A DNA stretch of 40,185 nt from Verrucomicrobiota bacterium (GTDB lineage Bacteria > Verrucomicrobiota > Kiritimatiellia > CAIQIC01): assembly GCA_004321905.1 (NCBI GenBank), contig SCQF01000029.1, positions 1 to 40,185 of the forward strand, read 5' to 3'. Shown piece after piece: positions 16,175 through 23,195 of the stretch. The notes beneath the pieces are model-generated. The model saw only the letters and a list, made by a program, of their open reading frames with translations. It ran no database searches and had not been told where the DNA came from. The position numbers and the translations under genes were made by a program. The first letter of the stretch is position 1. Every line of letters begins with the position of its first letter.

Positions 16175-16906
16175 TCAGCGTCCGGCAAATTTGCGGAGAT
16201 ATTTCAGGGCCAACTCGAAATCGTGTGGCGGCGGTGCGTTGATTTTTGTCAGTTCACCGGTGACGGGGTGGGGGAATTCCAAGGATTCGGCGTGCAACGC
16301 GGTGCGCGCGATCAACGGGCGTTCGCCTTCGCGCGGTTCCTTAAAATATTTTTTGAGTGAGGAAAGCAGGAGCGGACGACCATCACCATAAAAGGGATCG
16401 GCCAAAATGGGGGTGCCGACGGCGGCGAGGTGGACGCGAATTTGATGCTGGCGACCCGTTTCCGGTGCGACGGAAAGCAAGGCATAGCCGCGATAGGTTT
16501 CCAAGGTTTGGAAAACCGTGCGCGCTTTTTTTCCATGCTTGGAAACCATCATGCGCCCGCGCCGCTGTGGATTGGTGGCGACGGCGAGTTCGACGGTAAA
16601 TTCCTTTTCGCGTGGGACGCCGCGGGTGATGGCCAGATAGCGTTTGGCGATTTTATGGCTGGCGAACCAGCCGAAGAGTCGCTTCCATGCTTCGGTGTTC
16701 TTGGCGCAAAGCACAAGGCCGCTGGTGTCTTTGTCAAGGCGGTGGACGTTGAAGGCGGTGGGATTCAAATGCTCGTGCAGCCGCTGCATCAGGTTGTCGA
16801 GGCTTTTGTCCCAACGATCCGGCGCGATGAGCAAACCGGCGGGCTTGTTGAGCGCCAAGAGCACCTCGTCTTCAAAGAGCACGTCGAGTGGCAGCTTGTG
16901 TTTCAT
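16175..16906 (-). CDS. RluA-family 23S rRNA/tRNA pseudouridine synthase
   Basis: Converts specific uridines in structured RNA to pseudouridine. 243 residues from ATG 16906; the frame extends to 16969, but that would overlap the start of the divergent methyltransferase gene, and the family normally begins near VLFEDEVLLALNKPAGLLIA. Motif II HRLDKDTSGLVLCAK holds the catalytic Asp. KRYLAITRGVP and ETGRQHQIRVHLAAVGTPIL complete the RluA signature. No S4 domain is present, so it resembles RluA or TruC-sized members. Residues 120-137 (SKHGKKARTVFQTLE region) are encoded by a copy of the paired-palindrome repeat, yet length here matches homologues such as RluD, so function is probably kept. Confidence 0.9.
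   Translation of the reverse strand: MKHKLPLDVLFEDEVLLALNKPAGLLIAPDRWDKSLDNLMQRLHEHLNPTAFNVHRLDKDTSGLVLCAKNTEAWKRLFGWFASHKIAKRYLAITRGVPREKEFTVELAVATNPQRRGRMMVSKHGKKARTVFQTLETYRGYALLSVAPETGRQHQIRVHLAAVGTPILADPFYGDGRPLLLSSLKKYFKEPREGERPLIARTALHAESLEFPHPVTGELTKINAPPPHDFELALKYLRKFAGR
16497..16547. repeat. 51-bp paired-palindrome repeat inside the pseudouridine synthase gene
   Basis: Arms GTTTCCAAGGTTTGGAAAA (16497-16515) and TTTTCCATGCTTGGAAACC (16529-16547) are 13 nt apart, the same geometry as intergenic copies. It is fully within an intact reading frame. The outer ends covary (GGTTTCC with GGAAACC), so the hairpin stem is kept even here. Confidence 0.75.
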
Positions 16907-16967
16907 CTGGAGACTTTGTTCGCTTTCGGGCGCGGCGGCAAGTAAACTCTCTGAAAATCTTTTCATC

Positions 16968-18296
16968 ATGAACGAAGAGCTTGAATTAACGATCGAGAAA
17001 ACGGTGTTCGAAGGGCGCGCGCTGGCGCGGCAAGGGCGCTTTGTCGTGTTTGTGGATGGCGCGTTGCCGGGAGAGCGAATCCGGGCGCGCTTGAGCTATC
17101 GCAAACGGCGGTATGCCTTCGCGCAACTGTTGGAGGTATTGGAACCTTCGCCGCAACGCTGTGCGTCGGGCTGTTCGGCCTTTGGCACGTGCGGTGGTTG
17201 CAGCTTGCTAAACATGGACTATGCGGCGCAGTTGGAACAGAAGCGCAATTTTCTACTTGAAGCGTTGCATGCCTGGCCGGATGTGGCGGCGTGTGTCGCG
17301 CCGGTATGGGGAATGGAAGACCCGTATTTCTTCCGCAACAAGATGGTGTATTCCTTCGGTGGTTCGGCGGAAGCGCCGGTGTTGGGGATGCATCGGCGCG
17401 GCGATTTTCATGCGGTGGTATCGGCGGAGACGTGTCGGCTCCAATCGCCTCAAGCGCAGGAGGTGCTGCGGCGTGTGTTGGCCTGGACGCGTAAACACCA
17501 TTGGGCGCCTTTCGACGAACGGGCTAAAACCGGGTTGCTGCGTGATCTGACCGTGCGTGAGGGTAAGCGCACCGGCCAGCGGATGGTGATGCTGACGACC
17601 ACGGCGTTGCAGGCCGCCGTGACGGAGTTGCCGGGTATCGTGGGTGATCTCGCCACCACCGTGTTGCATGGCATTAGTCCGCCGCTACACAACGCTGCGC
17701 GACTGGAGCGGGTGGAAATCTTGTCCGGCTCCGGTGTGATTGCGGAGCAACTCAATGGGCTGACGTTTGAGGTGGGGGTGAGTACTTTTTTTCAGACCAA
17801 TACCTTGCAGGCAGAAAAGATGTTTTCCTTGCTGGCGCAATGGGCCGCTGATGCACAACCACGCGTGGCCTTGGACCTCTATGCGGGCACGGGGCCGATT
17901 GCGTTCCACTTGGCGCGGCTCGGGCGGCGCGTGATCGCGGTGGAGACGCATCCTGAATCAGTCGCCGCGGCGCGGCGCAATCAACAGCGCAACAATCTGC
18001 CGGCCATTGAATGGTTGGCGGCCGATGTGGAGCAAGCCCCGGAAGCGGTCTTTGCCAGCCAGCCGGATTTGATCGTCGTGGACCCTCCGCGGACGGGTTT
18101 GCATCCGCGTGCGGCGGAGAAGATCGTGGCCGCCGCCGCGCCGCATATTTTTTATGTGTCCTGCAATCCGGCCACACTGGCGCGCGATTTGCCACGATTC
18201 CGCGCCGCCAATTATGCCGTCAAGCGAATTCAGCCGCTGGATATGTTTCCGCATTCCTACCATGTCGAAAGTTTGTTGTGGTTGTCGCGGGCCTGA
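16968..18296 (+). CDS. rlmD: 23S rRNA (uracil-5-)-methyltransferase, RlmD/TrmA family
   Basis: SAM-dependent methyltransferase making 5-methyluridine in RNA. 442 residues from ATG 16968. The N-terminal TRAM domain (about 1-57, with GRALARQGRFVVFVDGALPG) binds RNA. The iron-sulfur cysteines appear as CSAFGTCGGC plus a fourth in SAETCRL. The SAM-binding core has ALDLYAGTGPIAFHLARLG, and the catalytic segments are VDPPRTGLHP and VSCNPATLARD with the nucleophilic Cys. This layout matches RlmD (U1939) or its RlmCD-like relatives; the exact target cannot be told from sequence. The gene diverges from the pseudouridine synthase gene, so two RNA-modification genes sit head to head. Confidence 0.9.
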   Translation: MNEELELTIEKTVFEGRALARQGRFVVFVDGALPGERIRARLSYRKRRYAFAQLLEVLEPSPQRCASGCSAFGTCGGCSLLNMDYAAQLEQKRNFLLEALHAWPDVAACVAPVWGMEDPYFFRNKMVYSFGGSAEAPVLGMHRRGDFHAVVSAETCRLQSPQAQEVLRRVLAWTRKHHWAPFDERAKTGLLRDLTVREGKRTGQRMVMLTTTALQAAVTELPGIVGDLATTVLHGISPPLHNAARLERVEILSGSGVIAEQLNGLTFEVGVSTFFQTNTLQAEKMFSLLAQWAADAQPRVALDLYAGTGPIAFHLARLGRRVIAVETHPESVAAARRNQQRNNLPAIEWLAADVEQAPEAVFASQPDLIVVDPPRTGLHPRAAEKIVAAAAPHIFYVSCNPATLARDLPRFRAANYAVKRIQPLDMFPHSYHVESLLWLSRA

Positions 18297-18339
18297 GTAC
18301 AATGAATGGTCGTCATGCTTAAATTACTGGTGATATGCT

Positions 18340-20022
18340 ATGAAAGAATCCTCTCCAGCCGCGGTTAATCCTGCGTCAGGCGGTGCGGCGTCACGTATTA
18401 CGGCCGAACAGGCGGAAACATTGTTGCGCTGCTTGGGCCAAGTGGTCAGCAGCATGAGCATTTATGGTCCGCAACACAAGGCGACGCGGCAAACCTTGGA
18501 CGAAAGCTTCGCGCTGTTGGGGAAAATGCTGGCCAACCAGGACACCGTGACCTTGGGTGTGAATGAGGAGCGCTTGCTTTGTGAGGGCCACACGATCGAA
18601 GCGCAAACCGCGTTACTCCGTGTCTTGGTGCGGCGTTTCAATGCGGTGGGCGCTAGTTCCTTTGGACTGACGCGCGGTATGACGCGCGATGAGTTTGAGC
18701 GATTGCTGCAATTGATCAGCACGGCAGCGAGCGCGGTTTTAGCGCAAGGTGGGAACATTACGGCGACGCAGGGTAGCGGATTTGCGCATCTGCGTGTCAG
18801 AAAAATGAGCTATCAAGCCATTGCCGAAGACGAGTTGGTGGTACACAAGGAAGCGGTTACGCAACTTGCCGCGCAAACTGTGGATGGTCAGGCGGCGGCG
18901 GCCACCAGCGCAGAAATCGTGGCCTTCCTGCAAGGCCAGATTGCAACGGAAGCAACCGCTGTTTCCAAGGAAGCGGAAGAATTGGCCGCGCAGCCCGCCA
19001 GGCTGGCCGAGCTGTTGTTGCGTGCGGCAGATATCCGCCCGGAGACGGCTAGCGTGACCGGCGGCGAAAACTTGGGCGCCATGGTCGTCGGGTGTCTACG
19101 GCGTTTGCATCATAAGCTCGCGGCCGCACCTTCTGGTAAAACACAGCAGGGCAAAAAGAATCTGGGCCGGACGTTGGTTTTGTTGGAAGAAGAAGTGGTG
19201 GAAAAATTGCGCGCGTTGGCGGGCGATGCAGCGGCGGATGCGGCGGCGGCGGTCGTTTCCAAAGAAGTGGAAGGGTTGGTCGAAGATTTGCGTGTGGATG
19301 CTTTGGCGGAAGACTATTTGAAAAAACGCCGGCTGATCGAATCCACCGAACAACAGTTGATCAAATTCATTGCCGCACGCCAAGGTCAGACCGAGCACTC
19401 CGAGTCTTTGCTGGAGTTGGAGAAGAAATTAGCCGGCGGCGGCTTGGATCGCGCGGGCTGGGAACTGTTGATGCATAAAGGTGCCGGGTTAGAGCAGGCA
19501 TCGGGCGGCACTGCGCCGGGCGCGCCGCCGCTGGCGATGTTGCTGATGCGCCTGACCGACCTATTGGACCCGACAAAACACCCCGGCGCAGTGGCGCCGG
19601 CGCGCGATCAACTGAAAACTATCGTTACGCAATTGGATCATGGCGTGGCAGAGGCCATGGCGGGTGTGGAGCAGAAGGTTGGCGACCTCCGCGAGAAGAT
19701 CAAAACAGTTCAGCCGTTGGCCGGGAAAACCAAGCCTACGGACTTGGAACGCCAAGCACGTGTGCGCAAGCACATCATCACTACACTGGCCGAGATTGTG
19801 CAGGAATTGCGTCAACCTCTATCTGTGATCCATGGCACCATCGAAATGCTCAGCGCCGGTTACTTGGGTGCGGTGCCTGATGTCCAACGTGAAATGCTGA
19901 ATTTAGCGTTGCAGAGTAGTCAGCGCTTGGGTTCCATTGTGGATACGCTGGCGCTTATCTCCGGCATGCCCGCCACCTTGCAGCCGGACGCGCAAATTCT
20001 GGAGTTTATCTACCGGCCCTGA
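18340..20022 (+). CDS. Cytoplasmic protein ending in a degenerate HisKA dimerisation domain
   Basis: 560 residues with no transmembrane segment or signal peptide. The N-terminal part (about 20-130) includes VSSMSIYGPQHKATRQTLDE, a helical module I have seen as an N-terminal domain in signalling proteins. The middle is Ala/Glu/Lys-rich and probably helical. The C-terminus (about 475-540) aligns with HisKA: LAEIVQELRQPLSVIHGTIE corresponds to the SHELRTPL box, but the phospho-acceptor His is Gln488. No ATPase domain follows; the protein ends about 30 residues after the HisKA helices. It therefore cannot autophosphorylate and may be a scaffold or a partner that dimerises with a true kinase. It starts 43 nt after the methyltransferase gene and is probably the first gene before the beta-barrel gene. 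Confidence 0.8.
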   Translation: MKESSPAAVNPASGGAASRITAEQAETLLRCLGQVVSSMSIYGPQHKATRQTLDESFALLGKMLANQDTVTLGVNEERLLCEGHTIEAQTALLRVLVRRFNAVGASSFGLTRGMTRDEFERLLQLISTAASAVLAQGGNITATQGSGFAHLRVRKMSYQAIAEDELVVHKEAVTQLAAQTVDGQAAAATSAEIVAFLQGQIATEATAVSKEAEELAAQPARLAELLLRAADIRPETASVTGGENLGAMVVGCLRRLHHKLAAAPSGKTQQGKKNLGRTLVLLEEEVVEKLRALAGDAAADAAAAVVSKEVEGLVEDLRVDALAEDYLKKRRLIESTEQQLIKFIAARQGQTEHSESLLELEKKLAGGGLDRAGWELLMHKGAGLEQASGGTAPGAPPLAMLLMRLTDLLDPTKHPGAVAPARDQLKTIVTQLDHGVAEAMAGVEQKVGDLREKIKTVQPLAGKTKPTDLERQARVRKHIITTLAEIVQELRQPLSVIHGTIEMLSAGYLGAVPDVQREMLNLALQSSQRLGSIVDTLALISGMPATLQPDAQILEFIYRP

Positions 20023-20108
20023 AAAACGCGCGGCCGGGAAAAAAGCATTGCCTTGCGCGAAGGAATTTGGGAAATACTGCGCCGGTGTTTTCAAACCTCA
20101 GAGGACAA

Positions 20109-20687
20109 ATGAAAAAATTGGCATTGTTTGCGGTGGTGATGGGTTTGGCGACGAGCAGTCAGGCCGTCAAATTGCAGGAAGGCACACAAGCGTTGGATCT
20201 TTCCGGCAACTGGGACTTCCAACGTGCCAGTGAACAGTTGCGCGTGGGGTATGGCTATTTTATCATGGATTATTTCGAGGTGGGTGGGCTGCTGGAATAT
20301 GCTCATAACGAAAACATGACTGCGTTTGGCTTTGGCCCGAAGGCGGAATATAATTTTGAACTCGATATTCCTGTGGTCGTGCCTTTCGTCGGTGCGTCGG
20401 CACAGTTCAAACACGGCAAAGTTTCCACGACGCAGATGGTCACGATTGCCGGCACCGGTGCCGCCGGCAACCCCGCCAGCACAGAGCAGGTGGTTGCCGA
20501 TGAAGAAACGAAGAACGCGCTGACGGCGAACGTCTACGGCGGCGCGAAATTCTTCATCACCGACGCCTTTGCGGTCAGCGCGGCGCTGGTCGTGGAAGCG
20601 GCGACGACGGATATTTTTGTCAAGAAGGATGGCGACACCAGCAAGACCGATGCGCGGGTGGAACTCGGTCTGCGCTACTATTTCTGA
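20109..20687 (+). CDS. Small outer-membrane beta-barrel protein
   Basis: 192 residues with a clear Sec signal peptide (MKKLALFAVVMGLATSSQA, cleavage after the AxA-like SQA). The mature part alternates hydrophobic and polar residues in short strands (LRVGYGYFIMDYFEVGGLLE, YNFELDIPVVVPFVGAS) and ends in ARVELGLRYYF, the C-terminal Phe being the usual signal for BAM-dependent outer-membrane insertion. This resembles OmpW/OprF-like eight-stranded barrels, but the subfamily is not identified. AGAGGA is well placed before ATG 20109. It lies 86 nt after the pseudo-HisKA gene and is convergent with the MscS-like channel gene. Confidence 0.78.
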   Translation: MKKLALFAVVMGLATSSQAVKLQEGTQALDLSGNWDFQRASEQLRVGYGYFIMDYFEVGGLLEYAHNENMTAFGFGPKAEYNFELDIPVVVPFVGASAQFKHGKVSTTQMVTIAGTGAAGNPASTEQVVADEETKNALTANVYGGAKFFITDAFAVSAALVVEAATTDIFVKKDGDTSKTDARVELGLRYYF

Positions 20688-20713
20688 CCGTCGCGTGACG
20701 CTGAAGCGCCGGG

Positions 20714-20763
20714 TTTTCCAAGGGTTGGAAAATCCGGCGTTCGTTTTTCCAACCCTTGGAAAA
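20714..20763. repeat. Paired-palindrome repeat between beta-barrel and channel genes
   Basis: Arms TTTTCCAAGGGTTGGAAAA (20714-20732) and TTTTCCAACCCTTGGAAAA (20745-20763) are 12 nt apart. Neither arm is self-complementary at its centre (GGG, CCC), yet each is the exact reverse complement of the other. This shows the two-arm hairpin, not the single palindrome, is what is kept. It lies between convergent genes. Confidence 0.92.
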
Positions 20764-20769
20764 CCACGC

Positions 20770-22353
20770 CTAGCCGAGGCCCAGCAACCGTTTGAAGCGC
20801 TGGAGCAAGCTGGCGCGTTGGAGCGCATGGGCGGCGTTGGCGCCGACGGCTTTCAGCCGCGCATAATTTTGTGTGTTCTGTGCGGCGCGTTCCGCGACCA
20901 GTTGGGCGAGCTTCTCCGGGATTTCCGGGCGCAACGCCAGCAGTCGCGTGAAGGCGGCCAGCGGGATTTCCAGCAACTCGACTTCTTCCGGCGCGGTGAG
21001 TGTGGCCGTACGCGGCAGGCCGGTGACGAGGCTCATCTCACCGCACAACGCGCCGGTGGGCAAGTCGAACTCGTTGGGTGGCGTTGCATCTTGGAATTCC
21101 ACGCGTCCGCGTAGTTGGCCGCGAACGACGACGAAACAGCTTTCGCCGGCATCACCTTGCCGGAAAATCGTTTCGCCGGTGGTGTAACGGACGAAGCGCA
21201 GCAACGGCGCGAGCGGCACGAGATCGTGCTCGGCGAGCAATGGCTGGCCGGCAGCATCCACGAACAGGCGCGTGAGGAAAGCGCTGTGCTGCAAGGCGTG
21301 AACGCGGCGCGCGGCTTCTTCGGGCGGCGCAGGCAAGTTCCGTTGCGTGTTGACGACGGCCATGAAATCGCAGAGCAACTTGTCGCTCATCGGGAACGGA
21401 ATTTCGATGCCGCGGCGTTTGAACTGATACCAGATCATGCGGTTGACTTCGCCGCTGATCGGCGCGCGGTTCTGGTGCTGATCCGTCCAGATGCGCAGTT
21501 CATAGTTGATGCCAAAATCTTTGAACTCGATGGGGAAGGCTTTCGGCGGTGGATCACGCAGAACGAGCGGAACGCTAGCGGCAGCGTCCAGCAACGCTTG
21601 GATGACGTCGGCGGGTGCGGCATCATAACTGGCTCCGACAAAAAGTGAGTGGCGACGAAGCGGGGTGGGCCAGCTCATGTTGTGGACCGTGGCGTCGGCC
21701 AGTTTGCTGTTGGGCACGATCAAGGTGTGGCCGGCGACGCTGCGCAAGTGCGTTTCGCGCCAATTGGTTTGCAAGACTTCGCCTTCCGCTTCACCCATCG
21801 CAATCCAGTCGCCGGGGTGTGTGGAACGCGTCAGGTGAATGGACATGCCCGCGAGCAGATTGCCGAGCACGCCTTGCAGTGCGAAGCCGATGATCGCCGT
21901 CAGCAGGGCGGTCGAAGCGAGTAGCGGTGCGATATTGATCTTCATGCCATAGCGCAAGACCACGAGTATCGCGGTGCCGAGCAGCGCGCCGCGGACCAAA
22001 TTACGCAACAAACTGGGCAGCGGAAAGGCGCGGCCACGCAGCCGATAAATCAACGCAGCGATGCCTTCGAGCGCGGCGAGTGCGGTCACGACGACCCAGA
22101 CGGCCAGCCATGCGTCCAAGAGCGCGTCATTACCGAGCGCGGAGATTTTGGGCAGTTGGTCGCCGGCGAATTTGAGCAACACGGAGAGCACCAGCACGGC
22201 CAGCGGTGTGGCCAGTGGTTCGAGCAGCGCGCCCAGTGGCGAGGGCGAGTGCGCCGCGCGCCGGCGTAATGGCAGGCCGCCCAGCCAGCCGATGACGAGC
22301 ATAAGCGTGAGCGCCGCGATCTCGACGAGGTGTGCCGCAATTTCCTTATCCAT
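20770..22353 (-). CDS. MscS-family channel with C-terminal cyclic-nucleotide-binding domain (bCNG type)
   Basis: 527 residues from ATG 22353. Four hydrophobic helices (about 8-28, 48-66, 78-101, 118-138) lead to the MscS pore helix and beta domain: TAIIGFALQGVLGNLLAG, HPGDWIAMGEAEGEVLQTNW and LIVPNSKLADATVHNMSW are conserved. The C-terminal 150 residues are a cNMP-binding domain. Its phosphate-binding cassette reads GALCGEMSLVTGLPRTATLT, keeping the GE and the Arg needed to bind cAMP or cGMP. Bacterial CNG channels of this design are opened by cyclic nucleotide more than by tension. The start overlaps the end of the upstream hydrolase gene by 8 nt, giving translational coupling in an operon that also encodes an adenylate cyclase. 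Confidence 0.92.
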   Translation of the reverse strand: MDKEIAAHLVEIAALTLMLVIGWLGGLPLRRRAAHSPSPLGALLEPLATPLAVLVLSVLLKFAGDQLPKISALGNDALLDAWLAVWVVVTALAALEGIAALIYRLRGRAFPLPSLLRNLVRGALLGTAILVVLRYGMKINIAPLLASTALLTAIIGFALQGVLGNLLAGMSIHLTRSTHPGDWIAMGEAEGEVLQTNWRETHLRSVAGHTLIVPNSKLADATVHNMSWPTPLRRHSLFVGASYDAAPADVIQALLDAAASVPLVLRDPPPKAFPIEFKDFGINYELRIWTDQHQNRAPISGEVNRMIWYQFKRRGIEIPFPMSDKLLCDFMAVVNTQRNLPAPPEEAARRVHALQHSAFLTRLFVDAAGQPLLAEHDLVPLAPLLRFVRYTTGETIFRQGDAGESCFVVVRGQLRGRVEFQDATPPNEFDLPTGALCGEMSLVTGLPRTATLTAPEEVELLEIPLAAFTRLLALRPEIPEKLAQLVAERAAQNTQNYARLKAVGANAAHALQRASLLQRFKRLLGLG

Positions 22354-23194
22354 GTGGTTCGATCTCCATACCGCTGCGGGCCAGTGCCGCACCGGACCAG
22401 ATACGCCGGGCGGCCTTCTCGATCTCCATCAATTGTGCGTCAGTGTTTTGCGGCGCGTGATGGGTGATCAATAATTCATGCACACCGGCGATCTGTGCCA
22501 CCTCAAGGTCGTCCTCCCACGCCGAATGGCCCCAGCCCTTGAACGTGGCGATGTTGGTGCGGTTGAATTGACCGTCCATGACGAGTAATTGGGCGGGACG
22601 GGGCCTATGGCACAACGCCAGAAAAAGACGTTTTTCTTCGTCGGATGAAAGACGCCATTCGATGTCGGTGGCAAAAACCAGCGCTGTGCCGGTGGCCGGT
22701 TCGTCCACGCGATAGGCATGGCAACCTTCCGGATGATGGACGGCGCACCAGCGAATCTCCAAGCCACCATATCGGCGTACCGCGGTGGGCGTGGACGGCA
22801 ATGTCGTGAAGCGCAACCGGGCTTGGAGTTTATCCAGTTGAATGGGCCAGAACGGTTTTGCAAGGATGCGCCGCACTACCTCGCCCGGTTTGAGCGCTTC
22901 GCGGCGGGGCGCGGCAAATTCTATGTTCCATGCTTTGTCATAGAGGAGGCCGCACGCAGGCAATCCCATGAGATGATCCAAGTGATAGTGCGTCATCAAC
23001 AGTAAGACTTCTGCGCCCGGCACGCCGGCGCCCAGTTTTGCGCTGAGCGCACGCAGGCCTGTGCCGGCATCAATGATGATCTTTTCGCCACCGCGGCCTT
23101 CGATCAGGGCCGCCGTGGTCTCACCGCCGAATTTCAAAAAATCGGCGTGCGCCACCGGATTCGTTCCGCGCACGCCGCCGAAAATGAGTTTCAT
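22346..23194 (-). CDS. Metallo-beta-lactamase-fold hydrolase, possible cyclic-nucleotide phosphodiesterase
   Basis: 282 residues, cytoplasmic. The zinc motif THYHLDHLMGLP (HxHxDH) is present, with later ligands in CAVHHPEG, FATDIEW and ITHHAPQ, so both metal sites look intact. The N-terminus LIFGGVRGTNPVAHADFLKF resembles the RNase Z/PhnP/cyclic phosphodiesterase branch rather than lactamases. It starts 1 nt after the cyclase stop and overlaps the channel start by 8 nt. From this position I infer that it degrades the cyclic nucleotide made by the cyclase; no sequence feature alone proves this, and another phosphodiester or lactone substrate is possible. Confidence 0.85.
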   Translation of the reverse strand: MKLIFGGVRGTNPVAHADFLKFGGETTAALIEGRGGEKIIIDAGTGLRALSAKLGAGVPGAEVLLLMTHYHLDHLMGLPACGLLYDKAWNIEFAAPRREALKPGEVVRRILAKPFWPIQLDKLQARLRFTTLPSTPTAVRRYGGLEIRWCAVHHPEGCHAYRVDEPATGTALVFATDIEWRLSSDEEKRLFLALCHRPRPAQLLVMDGQFNRTNIATFKGWGHSAWEDDLEVAQIAGVHELLITHHAPQNTDAQLMEIEKAARRIWSGAALARSGMEIEPHG

Positions 23195-23195
23195 A

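Noticed and set aside
20091-20828. A 245-codon minus-strand frame opposite the beta-barrel gene
   Set aside because: The plus strand has a signal peptide, ribosome-binding site and barrel-type C-terminus; the antisense frame crosses a repeat and has no motif.
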